Source: Loxodes magnus (Eukaryota > Ciliophora > Karyorelictea > Loxodida > Loxodidae). From it: a stretch of 64,000 nt of DNA. Under the pieces are notes generated by a model, which made no database searches, was not told the DNA's origin, and saw nothing but the letters and a program-made list of their open reading frames with translations. Both the position numbers and the translations under genes were made by a program. Of the stretch, positions 1 to 11,588 are shown in pieces (positions within the stretch are counted from its first letter, which is position 1; every line of letters starts with the position of its first letter). The stretch is taken from contig CAMPDV010000005.1 in assembly GCA_946699065.1 (NCBI GenBank), positions 620,001-684,000 of the forward strand, given 5' to 3'.

Positions 1-1597
1 TCTCCTTTTAAGATAGAGTATACGCTTCTCTTTCTGTCGCTTATAAAGAGTCTTTTTGCAAAAAATCTTCAAAATGATAAGGAAGTTGATTTAGTTAGAT
101 AGGAAGCTTTTAGTTTTTATTCTGATACCTTTTAGGTTTATCCTAGACTTTATCCATTCTTTTAACTCTAAATATTCAATAAAATTACATTTAATTGACT
201 CTGTTTTTCAGTTCAGAAGTTCTATAAGATAGTTGCCTATCTAAAAAACTCTATACTTCATTTGTGTCACTTTAAAGAGCTTATCCACTTTTAACTGAAC
301 TAAGCTATAACTAGTAATTTTTGTTTTATGCCTAAGGAGTTTATTCTCTAAAAGATTATCTTTCTATTGATGAGTTCCTTCTTGTATAGCTACGCCTCTA
401 ATACGAAGTATAAACTTTTAATTTACTAAAGAAAACCTTTTTAATGAAAGCTTTATAGTGATTTAAGGCAAATAGAGACATCATTTGCTTCACTTTCCTT
501 AACTCAAGCCAGATTTTCATTTTTTGAAAGCCGAACTATTAGAGCTTTAAATAATAGAAATTTGATCCAATGTCAGGTTAAGCATATTGATACTGCATTT
601 TATTTTTATACATAATGGAGCTTTTGACTGTTAATAAGACTCTTATATTAGTTAATATTATTATATATAAAGCAATGCTTAAAATAAACTATCAAGAAGA
701 CAGCAAATCCACAATCGACTAACGGCATCACGATGCTTTCTCTTACATCACTTTTACCAGTTGCTACTTTATTTGGAGAATAAAGCTTTTATGCTTATTT
801 ATTTTCAAGTCCTTCTTTCTTAACTACTCATTCAATTTCCAAATTATTGAATCTTTTTCTTAGTCCTGCTAATTATTCTATTCACAGCTTAAATCATAAT
901 TGCTTTCATGGTCTTCCATCTATTTTTAAATTGTTTCGTTTTTAAAATTAAATTTCTCTATAATACTTTGGAACTTCTGAATGTTGTCACATATGTTTTG
1001 GATCTTATTGATTACTCCTTTTTCTTTAATTTCTTCCTTTTTAATGCTTTAAGGGCTTTGCTAGTTAAGCTTTGTAATATGGAAGTTTTCTTAATACGTA
1101 TTGCTTTCATTTTGCTTTTTAATTATTTTTTAGGGAGATTAAGAATTCTCTAAATCACTAACATCAACTTTTTATACCTTTAGCATTTCTGATTATTGAT
1201 CCTAAGCTCTAAAGCATGTATTTCTTCTCAATTTCTGGCTTTCATTTTAATTGGTAGTAATGAATTTATCATGGCTTCCACTTCTCAGAAACTTTTAATT
1301 ATTTTAAGACTTTTTTAAATCTTTAATCTGCTTTTGAAGTTAGTTAATTTCCTTCTAATATTTTTCCTCTATTAGTTTTAGCTTGACAAAATAATTAAAC
1401 TCTTAATTTCTAAGTTCTATTTCTAAATCCTATATTTTCAGTTCTAAATTCTTGCTTTTATTTGAATCGCTTAAGTTAAGTTGTTCTGGTTATATTTGAT
1501 CAGATAAGTTTTTCTTATATCTTCTAATTGTAGGAGGAGGAGTTTGGTTCTTATTCTAAGGTTTTTTTTCTGAAAGATTGAAGATTCTTTTGAGCAT
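1..1597 (-). CDS. Coiled-coil protein, C-terminus beyond the window
   Basis: Read with TAA/TAG as Gln and TGA as Trp, one frame stays open from ATG at 1597 to the left edge (about 532 codons, C-terminus missing). The N-terminus is basic with a short Pro run (QTPPPTIRR, near residue 22). Residues ~55-130 are a Lys/Glu/Gln-rich probable coiled coil (IQDLEIELRNQEF). Around residues 290-315 there is a hydrophobic helix (LLSSWQFILSIALYIIILTN) that could be a membrane segment or a buried helix, followed by a basic region with YLKLQQFGFQKMKIWLELRK and a Ser/Arg/Gln-rich tail. I do not recognise the family; the aromatic-basic helices resemble Sfi1-type centrin-binding repeats only loosely. A putative 28-nt intron at 719-746 was considered and dropped because the frame continues without it. 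Confidence 0.7.
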
Positions 1598-2892
1598 TAT
1601 GCTTCTAATTTGAAAAAAGTCTTTATTAATAAATTAATTTAAATAAATATGAAAAGCCTATTTCTTAATAGTACCTAGAGTATTAGACTGATACCTTTTA
1701 TCTTTCTATTAGCACTTATAAGCCTTCTAGTTCTTTATATATTTAACTGCTTTATTTGAAAACCTTTATTCTAACTGATTTAAAACTCAAGTTAAACTAT
1801 TAATTTAAAATTATCTATGTGATGCCTTTATTTCTATCTTTATTAATATAGCCACAAGCCTGACTAGCGTCTACCTATATAATGATTGATAACTTTAAAA
1901 AGTCTCATTTTTAAATATCGATAAGAACTTTCCTCTTTAATTATTTTATTTATATAAAGCAACTAAATTAGAACTTAAAGTTATGGCTTTATCTCCTGCC
2001 TTTGAAATTAAAGATAAATTTCTAATTCTATAGCTATTATTAGTTCTAAGCCTTCTATAAACAGTAAGCTCCTTCTATAGGCTTATTTTTACTGCTTCTA
2101 AGTCCTTGGCTATTTTATTTATAAGATTCAATTATACCAACTAAAGTCATTTTGCCTTCTAAAATATTAGTTAATTGGGTTGGTTTCTATTTGAGATTAA
2201 ACTGGAAAATATCAGAGTATGGAAGATATCTTCATATACTAGAAGTTTTAAAAAGCAGATTAAGAAAAGAGAAAGAAAGTAATAAAGCTAAAGGTAATAA
2301 GGCTAGACTAAGTATATAGCAAGCAGACTAAATGATAACAATATGAATGTAAGGATGAATTATACTTATGACTTACTCTTTATCATTCCTTTTAGTTTAA
2401 TTTTCCTAAAGTCTATTTAAACTAATTTACAAATAGATATATTAAGCTTTCTTACTATTAAAAGTACAAAATATTTCTAAATTATAATGAAATGGCTCAT
2501 TTATAGACTAAGCTAAATGTTATTTAAAGGTTAACTCAGTCTGCTTTTTAATGCTAACTAAGGAACTATAGGAATGATGCAAAATAGCTTTCTAGCAATT
2601 GCTTAGGAAGTTAAATAGAGTTTAGCTGATAAATTATAGAGTTGAGATAGTAAAATATTAAAACTAATAAAAGTAAATAATGCTCTTTTATTTATAGGCA
2701 TTTTAGCTTTATTCAATTAAAAGAAAACTAAAGTCTTTTAGAATAAATTATTAAGTCTCAGAATATTTTAAAAAGGATATATATTGAGTATATCATAAAA
2801 GGCATGCTAGAGGTAATTATTAAAGATGATATTTAATGCTTAAAAATAGAGAGGAAAGATAAACTTAGTGGTTGACGTAAATAAAGTGTTAT
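1598..2892. other. Intergenic, AT-rich
   Basis: Between the coiled-coil gene start and the HPt gene stop. Very AT-rich with no frame showing coding bias on either strand. It should hold the upstream region of the left gene; I see no distinct promoter motif. Confidence 0.6.
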
Positions 2893-3357
2893 TCATTTTT
2901 TGTATTTTTGAAGAATTTCTTCGATATTATAAGAATCAGGTAGCACCGTTTCATTAGCTAAGCTAATCGCTGCCTTTACAGCTTCACTAAAAGCAGGATC
3001 TTAAGTTTAGCTAAATTTTTAAGATATATACTGGGAAGCCGAAATAGATTCCTTTGCAACATCCTGATAAATTCTCAAGCATAGTTCATATTGAAATTAG
3101 TTCTCAGGTTCATTCAATAATTAGAGAGCAAAGCAAAGCTTTTAAAGGTTTGTAGCTGCTACATAGCTGGAAGATCCTTTGAGTTTATGTGCTGCCTTTC
3201 TGATTTTATCTTGATCTTTGTCTTTAAAGGCTTCGTTTAATTCGTTAAGGCTAATATTAAGCTCTTTTGTATATGTTAACAAAATTTAGTTAAATTTTTG
3301 TTCTGAACCATAAACTTCAATGCCCTTCTAAATTTCGAATGGAGATGATTCAGCCAT
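2893..3357 (-). CDS. Free-standing HPt (histidine phosphotransfer) protein
   Basis: A 154-aa protein, start ATG at 3357 and stop TGA at 2893-2895. Residues ~20-110 match the HPt four-helix bundle, with the phospho-accepting motif RKAAHKLKGSSSYVAA; His57 is the expected phosphorylated residue and the following LKGSS is the family signature. HPt proteins shuttle phosphate between hybrid histidine kinases and response regulators, usually in the cytosol or nucleus. There is no kinase or receiver domain in the protein, so it would act as the separate middle step of a multistep phosphorelay; no partner is encoded nearby. Length is typical (YPD1 is ~167 aa). Five Gln codons are TAA or TAG. No intron is needed. 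Confidence 0.88.
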
Positions 3358-5107
3358 TTTACCTTTGTTAAATTATCTCGATTTCTTCAATTAAACTTTA
3401 AAGTTAAATCCTAAATCTTGGACATTAAATATGATTATATCTGTTATTTTAATCAGACTGTCTATATAAAGCTATTCTAATGAAATAGCTTCTTAAGCTA
3501 TTATCTATGTTACTTATTAAGTAATGGCCATTCATCTATTTTTAGCTTTTTGAGGTTAATTAACTGTACTTTAGCTAAAAAGGGGTACTAAAGCTGATAA
3601 GAGTAGTTTATGGTTAATATTCATTTTTTCTAATACACTTTTTGCTATTTTTAGAAACTTGTTATTGCTCTTTCTTTAACTTCCTGGCTAATAATATATA
3701 TTCAAAGTCTAGTTTTATGGATATTATTTTATTAGTTAAAACTAAATCTATATTAAGTTTAGAAGCTTTTAATATAGAAAATAGTCATGGACATTAAACA
3801 AGACCTAATAATCAATAATATTCACATTATATATAGTACCATTATCAAGCATTCAATTATTGGATACATTTTCTGTCTATAAAATTACTTATGAAGGATA
3901 TAACTAGATTCAATTATATTATATAGCTAACTATTAACAAAGATAGCATCCCTATATCATTATACTATAATATTAGACTTAAAGCTTATTATAAAGAATG
4001 CTAGTTTATTATAGCTAAATTAATAGCAGCATAGAATTATTCAAATTACTTTATATAGTCTAGTTATCTCTTAGCATACTACCTATTTCTTTAGTAGTTT
4101 CATTTCTAAGGTCTAAATTAATAGTTTAATGGCTTTTATCTATTATTAGTCATATTATTGTTCTCTTAGACTTAATTAATCTAATGATTTGTGATTTAAA
4201 ATAATCAAAGCCAAATAAAAGAAACTAAAGGTTAGTTAAAAATTTAAATTAGCAAGCATTCTATAAATATGACTACCTCTATTTATAGATACTTGATTTA
4301 TATATATCAAGCTAACTAGTCTAGAGCTATCTACACTGCTAGATTTAAATTAAATTTATTATTAGACTGTTATTATAAGATCTTTAAAAGGTTAGCTTCT
4401 ATCAAATTTTTAGACTAAATACAAAATTATAATTTAAGCAAATGATAATTAAACTATTTGGTAATCCTTCCAATAAAAATTAAAAGATAGTTGCTAGAGA
4501 TAGAAGTAAATACTTATGCTTTACTTATAAAGATTGAAAATATAGTTAATAGTTAGATAATAAATGAATAGATAGCTAAAAATACATAGCATCTTATTTG
4601 GTTTTAAACCAAAGCATATAAAATAATTGATTTAATAGTATAAATAAATACAAGTTTGAATGTATTTCATTCTAGTTTAAAATAGGTAACAGTATTATTT
4701 AGCGTTATTAGAAATTACTTACAATGTACAAAATTTAAAAAGAAGACTAACTTATTGCTTTGCTTATAGAAATTAAAGAAGCTGTTAGATGAAATTAGCT
4801 ATCCTTAATAAGTACATTTAAGATAAAGTTAGCTGAATATAGAGTGAAGCTGTATGGAATCTTTCCTTTAATTCATTTTATATCTATGAAGATATCAGAA
4901 AATTACTGTTGAAATGGTTAAATTAAACAATCATTTATTTTTAGCTCTTCAATGCAACTTTTAACAAAACTGATTATAGAAGTTTAGTAGAAGTTAAAAG
5001 TTATAAAATTAGGATATAAAAAGGATATTCTTGATTTAATTAGCTTAGCTACTAAAGACACCATACAAAGTAAAATAAAAGAATAAAGGATTTTTGTTTA
5101 AATTAAA
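3358..5107. other. Intergenic, AT-rich, between divergent genes
   Basis: A 1.75-kb gap between the starts of the HPt (-) and GRASP (+) genes. Extremely AT-rich, dense in short words such as tagct and agcta. No frame shows a credible protein. The sequence just before the GRASP start reads aattaaaATG. Confidence 0.6.
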
Positions 5108-5929
5108 ATGGGGAACTAGTACGTGACTTTTGGCTATAGAATAATAAAAACTGAGGTAGATTCACCTGCTAAATTGGCTGCTTTAGAAGATTATTTTGAT
5201 TATGTTGTAGCGATTAGCGATTAAGCAATTTAAAATGCGGATAAGCCTTTTAATGAAATAATAAAAGAACACAAAGATAAGGCACTTTAACTCAAAATTT
5301 TTAATATTAGAACCTCATGCTTTAGAAATGTGACTGTTTATCCTACTGATAAATGGGGAGGAACTGGACTCCTGGGTGCTACTATTAGGTTTGAAAGCTT
5401 TGCTAATACTGAAAGCCAAGGAGTGCGTGCTTTAGAAGTTCTTGTTAATTCACCAGCTGCAATAGCAGGTTTGCAACCGTTTGATGATTATATTCTTGGA
5501 ACTAAGCAATATGTTTTCAAGTCAGCTGAACATTTTAGTTCTTGTGTTGCTTCATCCAGGAACTAAGAAATGGAGCTTTTCGTGTATAATAGGAATGATA
5601 ATAAAGTAAGAGTAGTCCTCTTAACACCTAATCCATTATGGGGAGGCAGAGGAATGATTGGATGTGATGTTGGAGATGGAGTATTTAACAGAATTCCTTC
5701 TAAAACTCCTCATGCAGGAAGTACATTATGAGACTAAAGCGATATTTAAACCTAAATTGAAGAATCTTAAGTAAAAAGCGAACCATTGACTGAAAAAAAA
5801 GATAACGAAGAAGAAAATTTTACTTTATAATATAAAGCTGAAGACAGCAACTAAGAGTAGAAGTAATTACACGAATATGTAGAAAGTCCGCCAAAGACAG
5901 AGCAAGAATTAGAAGGCAAAAAAAGTTGA
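5108..5929 (+). CDS. GRASP: GRASP55/65-type Golgi reassembly stacking protein
   Basis: A 273-aa protein from ATG 5108 to TGA 5927-5929. GRASP proteins tether Golgi cisternae through two N-terminal PDZ-like domains and also take part in unconventional secretion. Both PDZ domains are visible: residues ~8-95 (FGYRIIKTEVDSPAKLAALE, then VTVYPTDKWGGTGLLGATIRF) and ~100-200 (VNSPAAIAGLQPFDDYILG, then TPNPLWGGRGMIGCDVGDGVF). The conserved WGG-GLLG and SPAA-AGL signatures of the family are intact. The protein starts MGNQYVT, so Gly2 is a probable N-myristoylation site for membrane anchoring. The C-terminal ~65 residues are Glu/Gln-rich and unstructured, shorter than the animal SPR domain. A sense TGA (Trp) lies in STLWDQ. 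No intron is needed. Confidence 0.93.
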
Positions 5930-6804
5930 TTTCAAAGAACCTAGTAGAATTTATATTAAATAACTAAATTTTAAATATTTCTTAGCATTTCATTACATCA
6001 ATCTAGTTATAAATGCTAGCTACTAATATATTTCTTACCTTAATTATATTGCTTAGAGATAAAATAATAGATACTATATAAATGGTTCTTATAAAATATA
6101 CTTAAAAGCTATGTATTAATCTTTTGAAGGAATAGGATGAATATAAATATTCATTTCTTTGTGCAGCTAATTTTGGTTATATTTCTTAATTTAAGCTTAA
6201 TTAAGGCGCATTTAATAATTATAACTAAATAGATAAAATCTAAAATCTAATAACTAAACTATTTTAATTCAATTTAATGCTCTCAATTTAAGTTTATATT
6301 AGCACTTAATAGAATATTCATCATTATAGCTTAATTAAGGCTCATTTATAGAAGTGTTTGAAATATCTAAACAAAAGAGTTTATTCTATAATCATTTTAT
6401 AATAATCCTTTACTATCTTCCTATTAATTCAAATTGGCATCGCTATCTATTTTTAAAAATGTGCTTGAATAAATAAATCAAAGACTTGACAAATCACAAA
6501 TAAGAAGCTCATTTATGAAGCTTTTATTAATTATGACTTTAAAAATAGAAAGAAAAGCTAACTTGACAGTAAGATCATCTTCTTTATCCTTTCACAATCA
6601 TATATTAATTTAAGGTAATTTAGTAAACTGCCAAAAGGAGATTAATAGATACATAAAATATAACTTGGCAAGGAATAGAATAAAAGTATTAGAAGTAGAT
6701 AATTATAATAATAAGCACACTAAGACTATATTAATTTCCTTTATTAGGCTAAATCTACTAGTATAATATAAATTATATATTTAAATCAAGACAAATCTTC
6801 TGTG
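5930..6804. other. Intergenic between convergent genes
   Basis: AT-rich gap between the 3' ends of GRASP (+) and the basic protein gene (-). No credible reading frame or RNA seen. Confidence 0.6.
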
Positions 6805-7536
6805 TCAATTTTACTTTATAAAGACAGTTGGCTTCTTGACTAGCTTATTTTTAAAGTTATTGCCTTTTTGAGGCTCACCAGGTTATTCTTTAGGTATTTA
6901 CAATGTAGTTCCTGGATTAAATTTATTTTTGTTACATGGAATTTCAAATGCTCTTACTGGTTATTTCTACTGTTAATTTGTAAGATTTTGCAAAGTATTG
7001 GTTTATACTTTTGCTGGCTTAGGTTGTTAAATGGTTTGCTTTTCGTCTCTAACTGTTTTTTTAGTATTTGGCAAAGTAATATCAACTTTTCTTTTCTTAG
7101 ACTCATTTTACTACTTTTAAACAGCTGCTTTTTTCTTAAATCCATAATTTTGCTACTTATTAGCCTCTTACAACTTGTTGAATTGAATATTATTTGGATT
7201 CTTCAGCCCGTTCTTTTAATAATTGCCTTCTTTCCTTTCTTTTAATGCCTATTAATTGTGCTCAATTTGATTTTTTTATGGCTGATTCTTAGTTGGATTT
7301 TATAAAGCATCAGTTGCTTATTCCACCTTTTACTCCTCTAACCTCAGATTAAGAATCTAAGGGTTGAGAGAACTACTTTTGCAATCATTGGTATCTAGCA
7401 TTCACTAATAATCCAAAACAACTTGTGGAAGTTAGAACTATTCAAACTTGACAGGAGAATCGACATTGAGAGGTCTTTCAGAGATTTTAAATTTCCTAGA
7501 GCTTTGGTATTTATAAAAATTGGCTCCACTTTACAT
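6805..7536 (-). CDS. Basic Gln/Lys/Asn-rich protein, family not recognised
   Basis: A 243-aa frame from ATG 7536 to TGA 6805-6807. The N-terminal ~60 residues are the least repetitive part (RKFKISERPLNVDSPVKFE). The middle is very rich in Gln, Lys and Asn, with a bipartite-looking basic stretch ESKKRKVD that could be a nuclear localisation signal, and a C-terminal basic tail ending VKKPTVFIKQN. No catalytic motif or known domain is visible, and most of the chain is probably disordered. It is transcribed divergently from the coiled-coil gene at 7619, only 82 bp between the two ATGs, so both probably share one promoter region. One sense TGA (Trp) occurs in LDYQWMLD. The function is unknown; a nuclear or cytoskeletal low-complexity protein is a guess. 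Confidence 0.72.
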
Positions 7537-7618
7537 TTTGTTTATTTGAAAATTTGAAATTAGAAGATATTTCATTTATTTCAATACCTATCACTAATTC
7601 AATCTTCATACATTAAAA
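7537..7618. promoter_or_regulatory. Short shared divergent promoter region
   Basis: Only 82 bp separate the ATG at 7536 (-) and the ATG at 7619 (+). Both 5' UTRs and both core promoters must lie here or overlap the genes. No TATA-like element stands out against the AT-rich background. Confidence 0.5.
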
Positions 7619-9007
7619 ATGAATCACGCCTATTAAAACAGTAATACTAAGTAGAACTCTAAAACTTAGAAATAGACATAAGGAAGAAATATGTAAGGCT
7701 AGTATTTTTAACTAATTCAAACTAGCTAAAAAAGTAGAAATTAGCCTAACCTAGAAGGGAAATAGTAGAAAGGTAATGGAATTTAAAGCTAAAATAAATA
7801 GAAAAATTAGATTAATAATAGTTAGCAGTAATCTCCTAGTCTGATTACTTAGGACAAAAGAAAGAAAAATAGCGTAGTTGCTTAAAAGAGCTAAGACTCA
7901 TCTATTAATTCTGCTGAAAAGAAATCGAATTTGTTAAAATAGAACTAGGATTCCGCTTTAAATAAGAAGCTTTAATTTTAAATATAATTCAGCTAAGAAG
8001 TTAAGGCTAATAGTTAAAGGTCTAATGAAAGATATTAAGGATAATAAGTTGAATATAGTTCTTTTTAGTCTAGTGGTAGATCAAAAAGAACCATACTTTA
8101 TAATAAAGCTGTCAAGAAATCAGCTGATTTTACTTAGAAAGAAAATAGTTAGGTTAATAATTAAAGACTGTTTAACAATGCTCAACAATTATATAACAGC
8201 ATTTAAAATTAAGAAATCTAAAAGAGACCTAAAAGTGACTTAAGCATTTCTTATGAAAGGTATCAAGAAGAAGTTGAAGTATAGAAGTAAAACTCTTTTT
8301 CTAATAGCGACTATGGTGGTAAGATTCTAAATACTTGGGTATAAGATGTAAGAGATTCACCTATTGATTAAAAGATATAAAAATTTGAGGAAAAATCTCA
8401 TGCAACTCGCAAACTACAATTCCTAGCATTGATCCAAGAGCTTAAAAAGTAGAGATAATTAGATGAAGAAAGATGAGCAGAAAATAACTAAAAGTAGGCA
8501 AATCTTCTAAATGAAATAATTTAATTGAATGAAGATCTTCAAAAAACGGAACGAAAGCATATCTAGGAAACTTCTCTAATAAATTTTTTGAAAGACGAAT
8601 CAAAACTCTTAAAATAAGAAGTTGAAGATACAAGAAAAAAATTAGAAGAGGCTCTTTAAAAAATGTATTAATAGGAAGATATCATTCAGTAAAAAGAAAA
8701 AGAATCAAAAAAACTATAATCAGATTATAAAAATGAGCAATACTAGTAAAATACTCTAAATTAGTAGATTTCTGATAATGAAAATATTGAATCTTACCTA
8801 GAAGAAATTTGCTAAGATTTTCAGAATCAAGACACAAATTCAATTATTAGTTAACTTAATTAAAAGCTACAATAAGAGCAGTAATCTAGATTGAGAACTG
8901 AAGAAAATGCTGCAAATATGATATTTCATGAAGAAAATATTATAAATACTTTAGAGCAAAAGATAAAGAAACTGGAAGCTGAAATAAAAAAATTCTAGAA
9001 GAAGTGA
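7619..9007 (+). CDS. Coiled-coil protein with disordered Gln/Asn-rich N-terminus
   Basis: A 462-aa frame from ATG 7619 (context cattaaaaATG) to TGA 9005-9007. Residues 1-240 are low complexity, rich in Gln, Asn, Ser and Lys. From about residue 270 to the C-terminus the sequence is a long amphipathic coiled coil (KLQFLALIQELKKQRQLDEE, later NTLEQKIKKLEAEIKKFQKK at the very end). No enzymatic domain is visible. Architecture of this type is common among ciliate basal-body and cortical cytoskeleton proteins, but I cannot assign a family. A sense TGA (Trp) is in DEERWAENN. It is divergent from the gene at 6805-7536 and no intron is required. Confidence 0.8.
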
Positions 9008-11588
9008 GTTACTGTACATAATAATTTAGTTATGTTAACTTTAGATAAATTAAATTAGGCCTATATTAAATTCATTCAAATATCTATCTTAAAATTTATT
9101 ATTTATTAAGTTAAAATATTCTGTTTAAAACTAAAAAACGTTTAGACTTCTTTACTTTACTAGCATTACACTTTTATAAATGGCTCACCTATAGAAAGAA
9201 AATAGATCACTTCATAAATAAGATTTATATACTTTCTTTTAATTTATTAGATAAAAGGTTATAAAAGTATATGATTTATGGACAAAGTATTAGTTGTATT
9301 TTAAATTAATTTAAAATCCAAATATGATATCCCTCAAATATATAAGTATATAAAGCAAATGAAGTAACTGAATATAATTTGAGATATTATAGTAGTGTAG
9401 CTCTTTAATTTCTTATTTATACTATTAGATCAATTTAATAAAAGTTCTATATCTAAATCTTATATGGCATTTCATTAGATTGACTTATCTATATATAATT
9501 CTATATTATCTAGATAAATTCTTAAAATAATATCTATCAAGTTTAAGTAATAGAAGTATTGTATTAATAATTTTAGAAAAGGTAAACGAAGAAAGTATCT
9601 AGTTTCTAAAGTATAGCAACTTTATTGGTATAAATTACATTAACATTTTAAAGTTGGAATTTAGTATCAATTAGCATTTAAAAGATCTATTTTAAATATA
9701 GTTTTTTAATTGCATATTAGTTACATGATTACTATTTCTTTTTAGCATTAAAGTGATAAAGATTTACACTATTCTAAGATATTTTAGCTAATATTATAGG
9801 AAGCAATATTGTTTGCTTTTACTTATTTGATTTAATAGCTTGAAGAAGTTAATTAATTTTTAGTTATGATATTTATAAAATAAAGTAAGCATCTTATCAC
9901 TTAGAATACTACTTATGCAAAATTACCTTTGACCCAATAGCACCAAAAGTAAGAGATGAAGAAGCTAATAAAAAATATCTAAGATAAAATTTAATTTCAG
10001 AACTAACTGGATGTTGCTTAATTTTTTAAATCAATAAATAAATTTTTCTTTATGTAAAAAAGAGACACTTATAAGATAAATTTACTGCCTTTAATTACTT
10101 TAGCCTATGAACGCATGTTTTGCATTTCGTTGTTTTAAAGTTTAAATTTGTATTGTCAAAGAAAATATAAGCATATTCAATCATCTTCGATATTGCAAAG
10201 AAAAATGAGTAGAATTTTGAGATTAGAAAAAGGTTTATCTTTTCTAGCTTTATACTTGAGTGCCGGTTCACTTTGAATACTTCTTTATAAATTATTAAAG
10301 ATTAATAATAGTCAAATGATTTAAATTACATGCTAAAGCTTAAAAATTTAATTAGCAATTTTATTTCTTATTTTTACTTAAATTTCTTACTGTTTGCTAG
10401 TTATATTAATTAATTTAAACTTTATCTCCTTATTAAAGCCTTATTTTCTTTTTCTATATTTGATTATTTTATAATTCATTATACTTTAAAGGCAGACAAA
10501 GTTAATATAGAATGATAATCTATTTTTCCATTAAAAAGGAGAAATTATTAATGCAGATATATGTAGATAATGTTATCTCTTAGCAAAATTCAGCAAATAT
10601 ATTAATAATACTATAGTCTTTTAAATTAAGTCTTTAAAGTTAAATTATTATATTTACTCTGTTTTACTTTCAATAGCTTTAAAGCTTTCAAATTTATCAC
10701 TATATTAAATCTCTACTATAAACCTTCCTAAATAATCCAGTCTCTGTAAAATTCTTTAAATAGATTTTACTTTAACTAAGCTGTTTATTTAAAGTAAGCC
10801 TTCTAAATTATAAAATCTATTATGGCTAGCTTTCATTAATAAAAGTAACTTTTCAATCCAAATGCTTCTTATAAAGAGTTAACTAAAATGAAAATATTGC
10901 AATAGGAGTGATATATTAGTATTTAGCTAGAGTACTTAATTTTATTATTTATACTTTATAAATTAATTTCCTTAGAAATTTATTCTAATGAAATAGTTTG
11001 TTTATTAGAAAATAGCTTTAAACTTAAATTAAAGCTATTACTTTAATTGCTTAATTCTTTATTCATATAGATGATCCATCTTAATATTTCAGCTAGAAAC
11101 AATAGGTGTAGCTTAGTTAAATATTTAATATTTATCTTGCACTTTATATTTTAGCTAGCTACTATATAAATTAACGCCCTTAGTACAAGCAATTTTAAGA
11201 CATGTATCTTTTACTTAGTCACTAGAATTTGATTTAAATTCTTCTAATGATAATATATAGCAGAAATAAAAGGCCGCATGAAGGTAGTAAATGATAAACT
11301 CTAAAGTTGTCAATTCTAAGAAAATTCTGATATTATTTTAATAAATCTATTTTTAGTTTATTTATAGAAAATATTTTATTTCAGCTTGTCTTTTATAAAC
11401 TAATGCCTTACATCCAAAATTGCTTAGTTACATGTAAATATTTATCTATAATATGTTGACTGTATTCTAAAGGATTTAATATCTATTGAGCATTAATAGG
11501 GAAATACTAATAATAAGAATTAAGAAATTTTTCAATTAAAAAATAAATATCTTTTACTTAACCAGTTTACTGGTTTCGATCTTAAATT
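9008..11588. other. Long intergenic region, AT-rich
   Basis: A 2.6-kb gap between the coiled-coil gene (+) and the zinc-finger gene (-), two convergent 3' ends. I find no frame with convincing protein character. A slightly less AT-rich stretch near 9,930-10,000 might be a gene remnant, but I cannot support it. Confidence 0.5.

Noticed and set aside
719-746. A 28-nt intron in the left-edge gene
   Set aside because: An early reading suggested it, but the uninterrupted frame with TGA as Trp gives a more protein-like continuation through to position 1.
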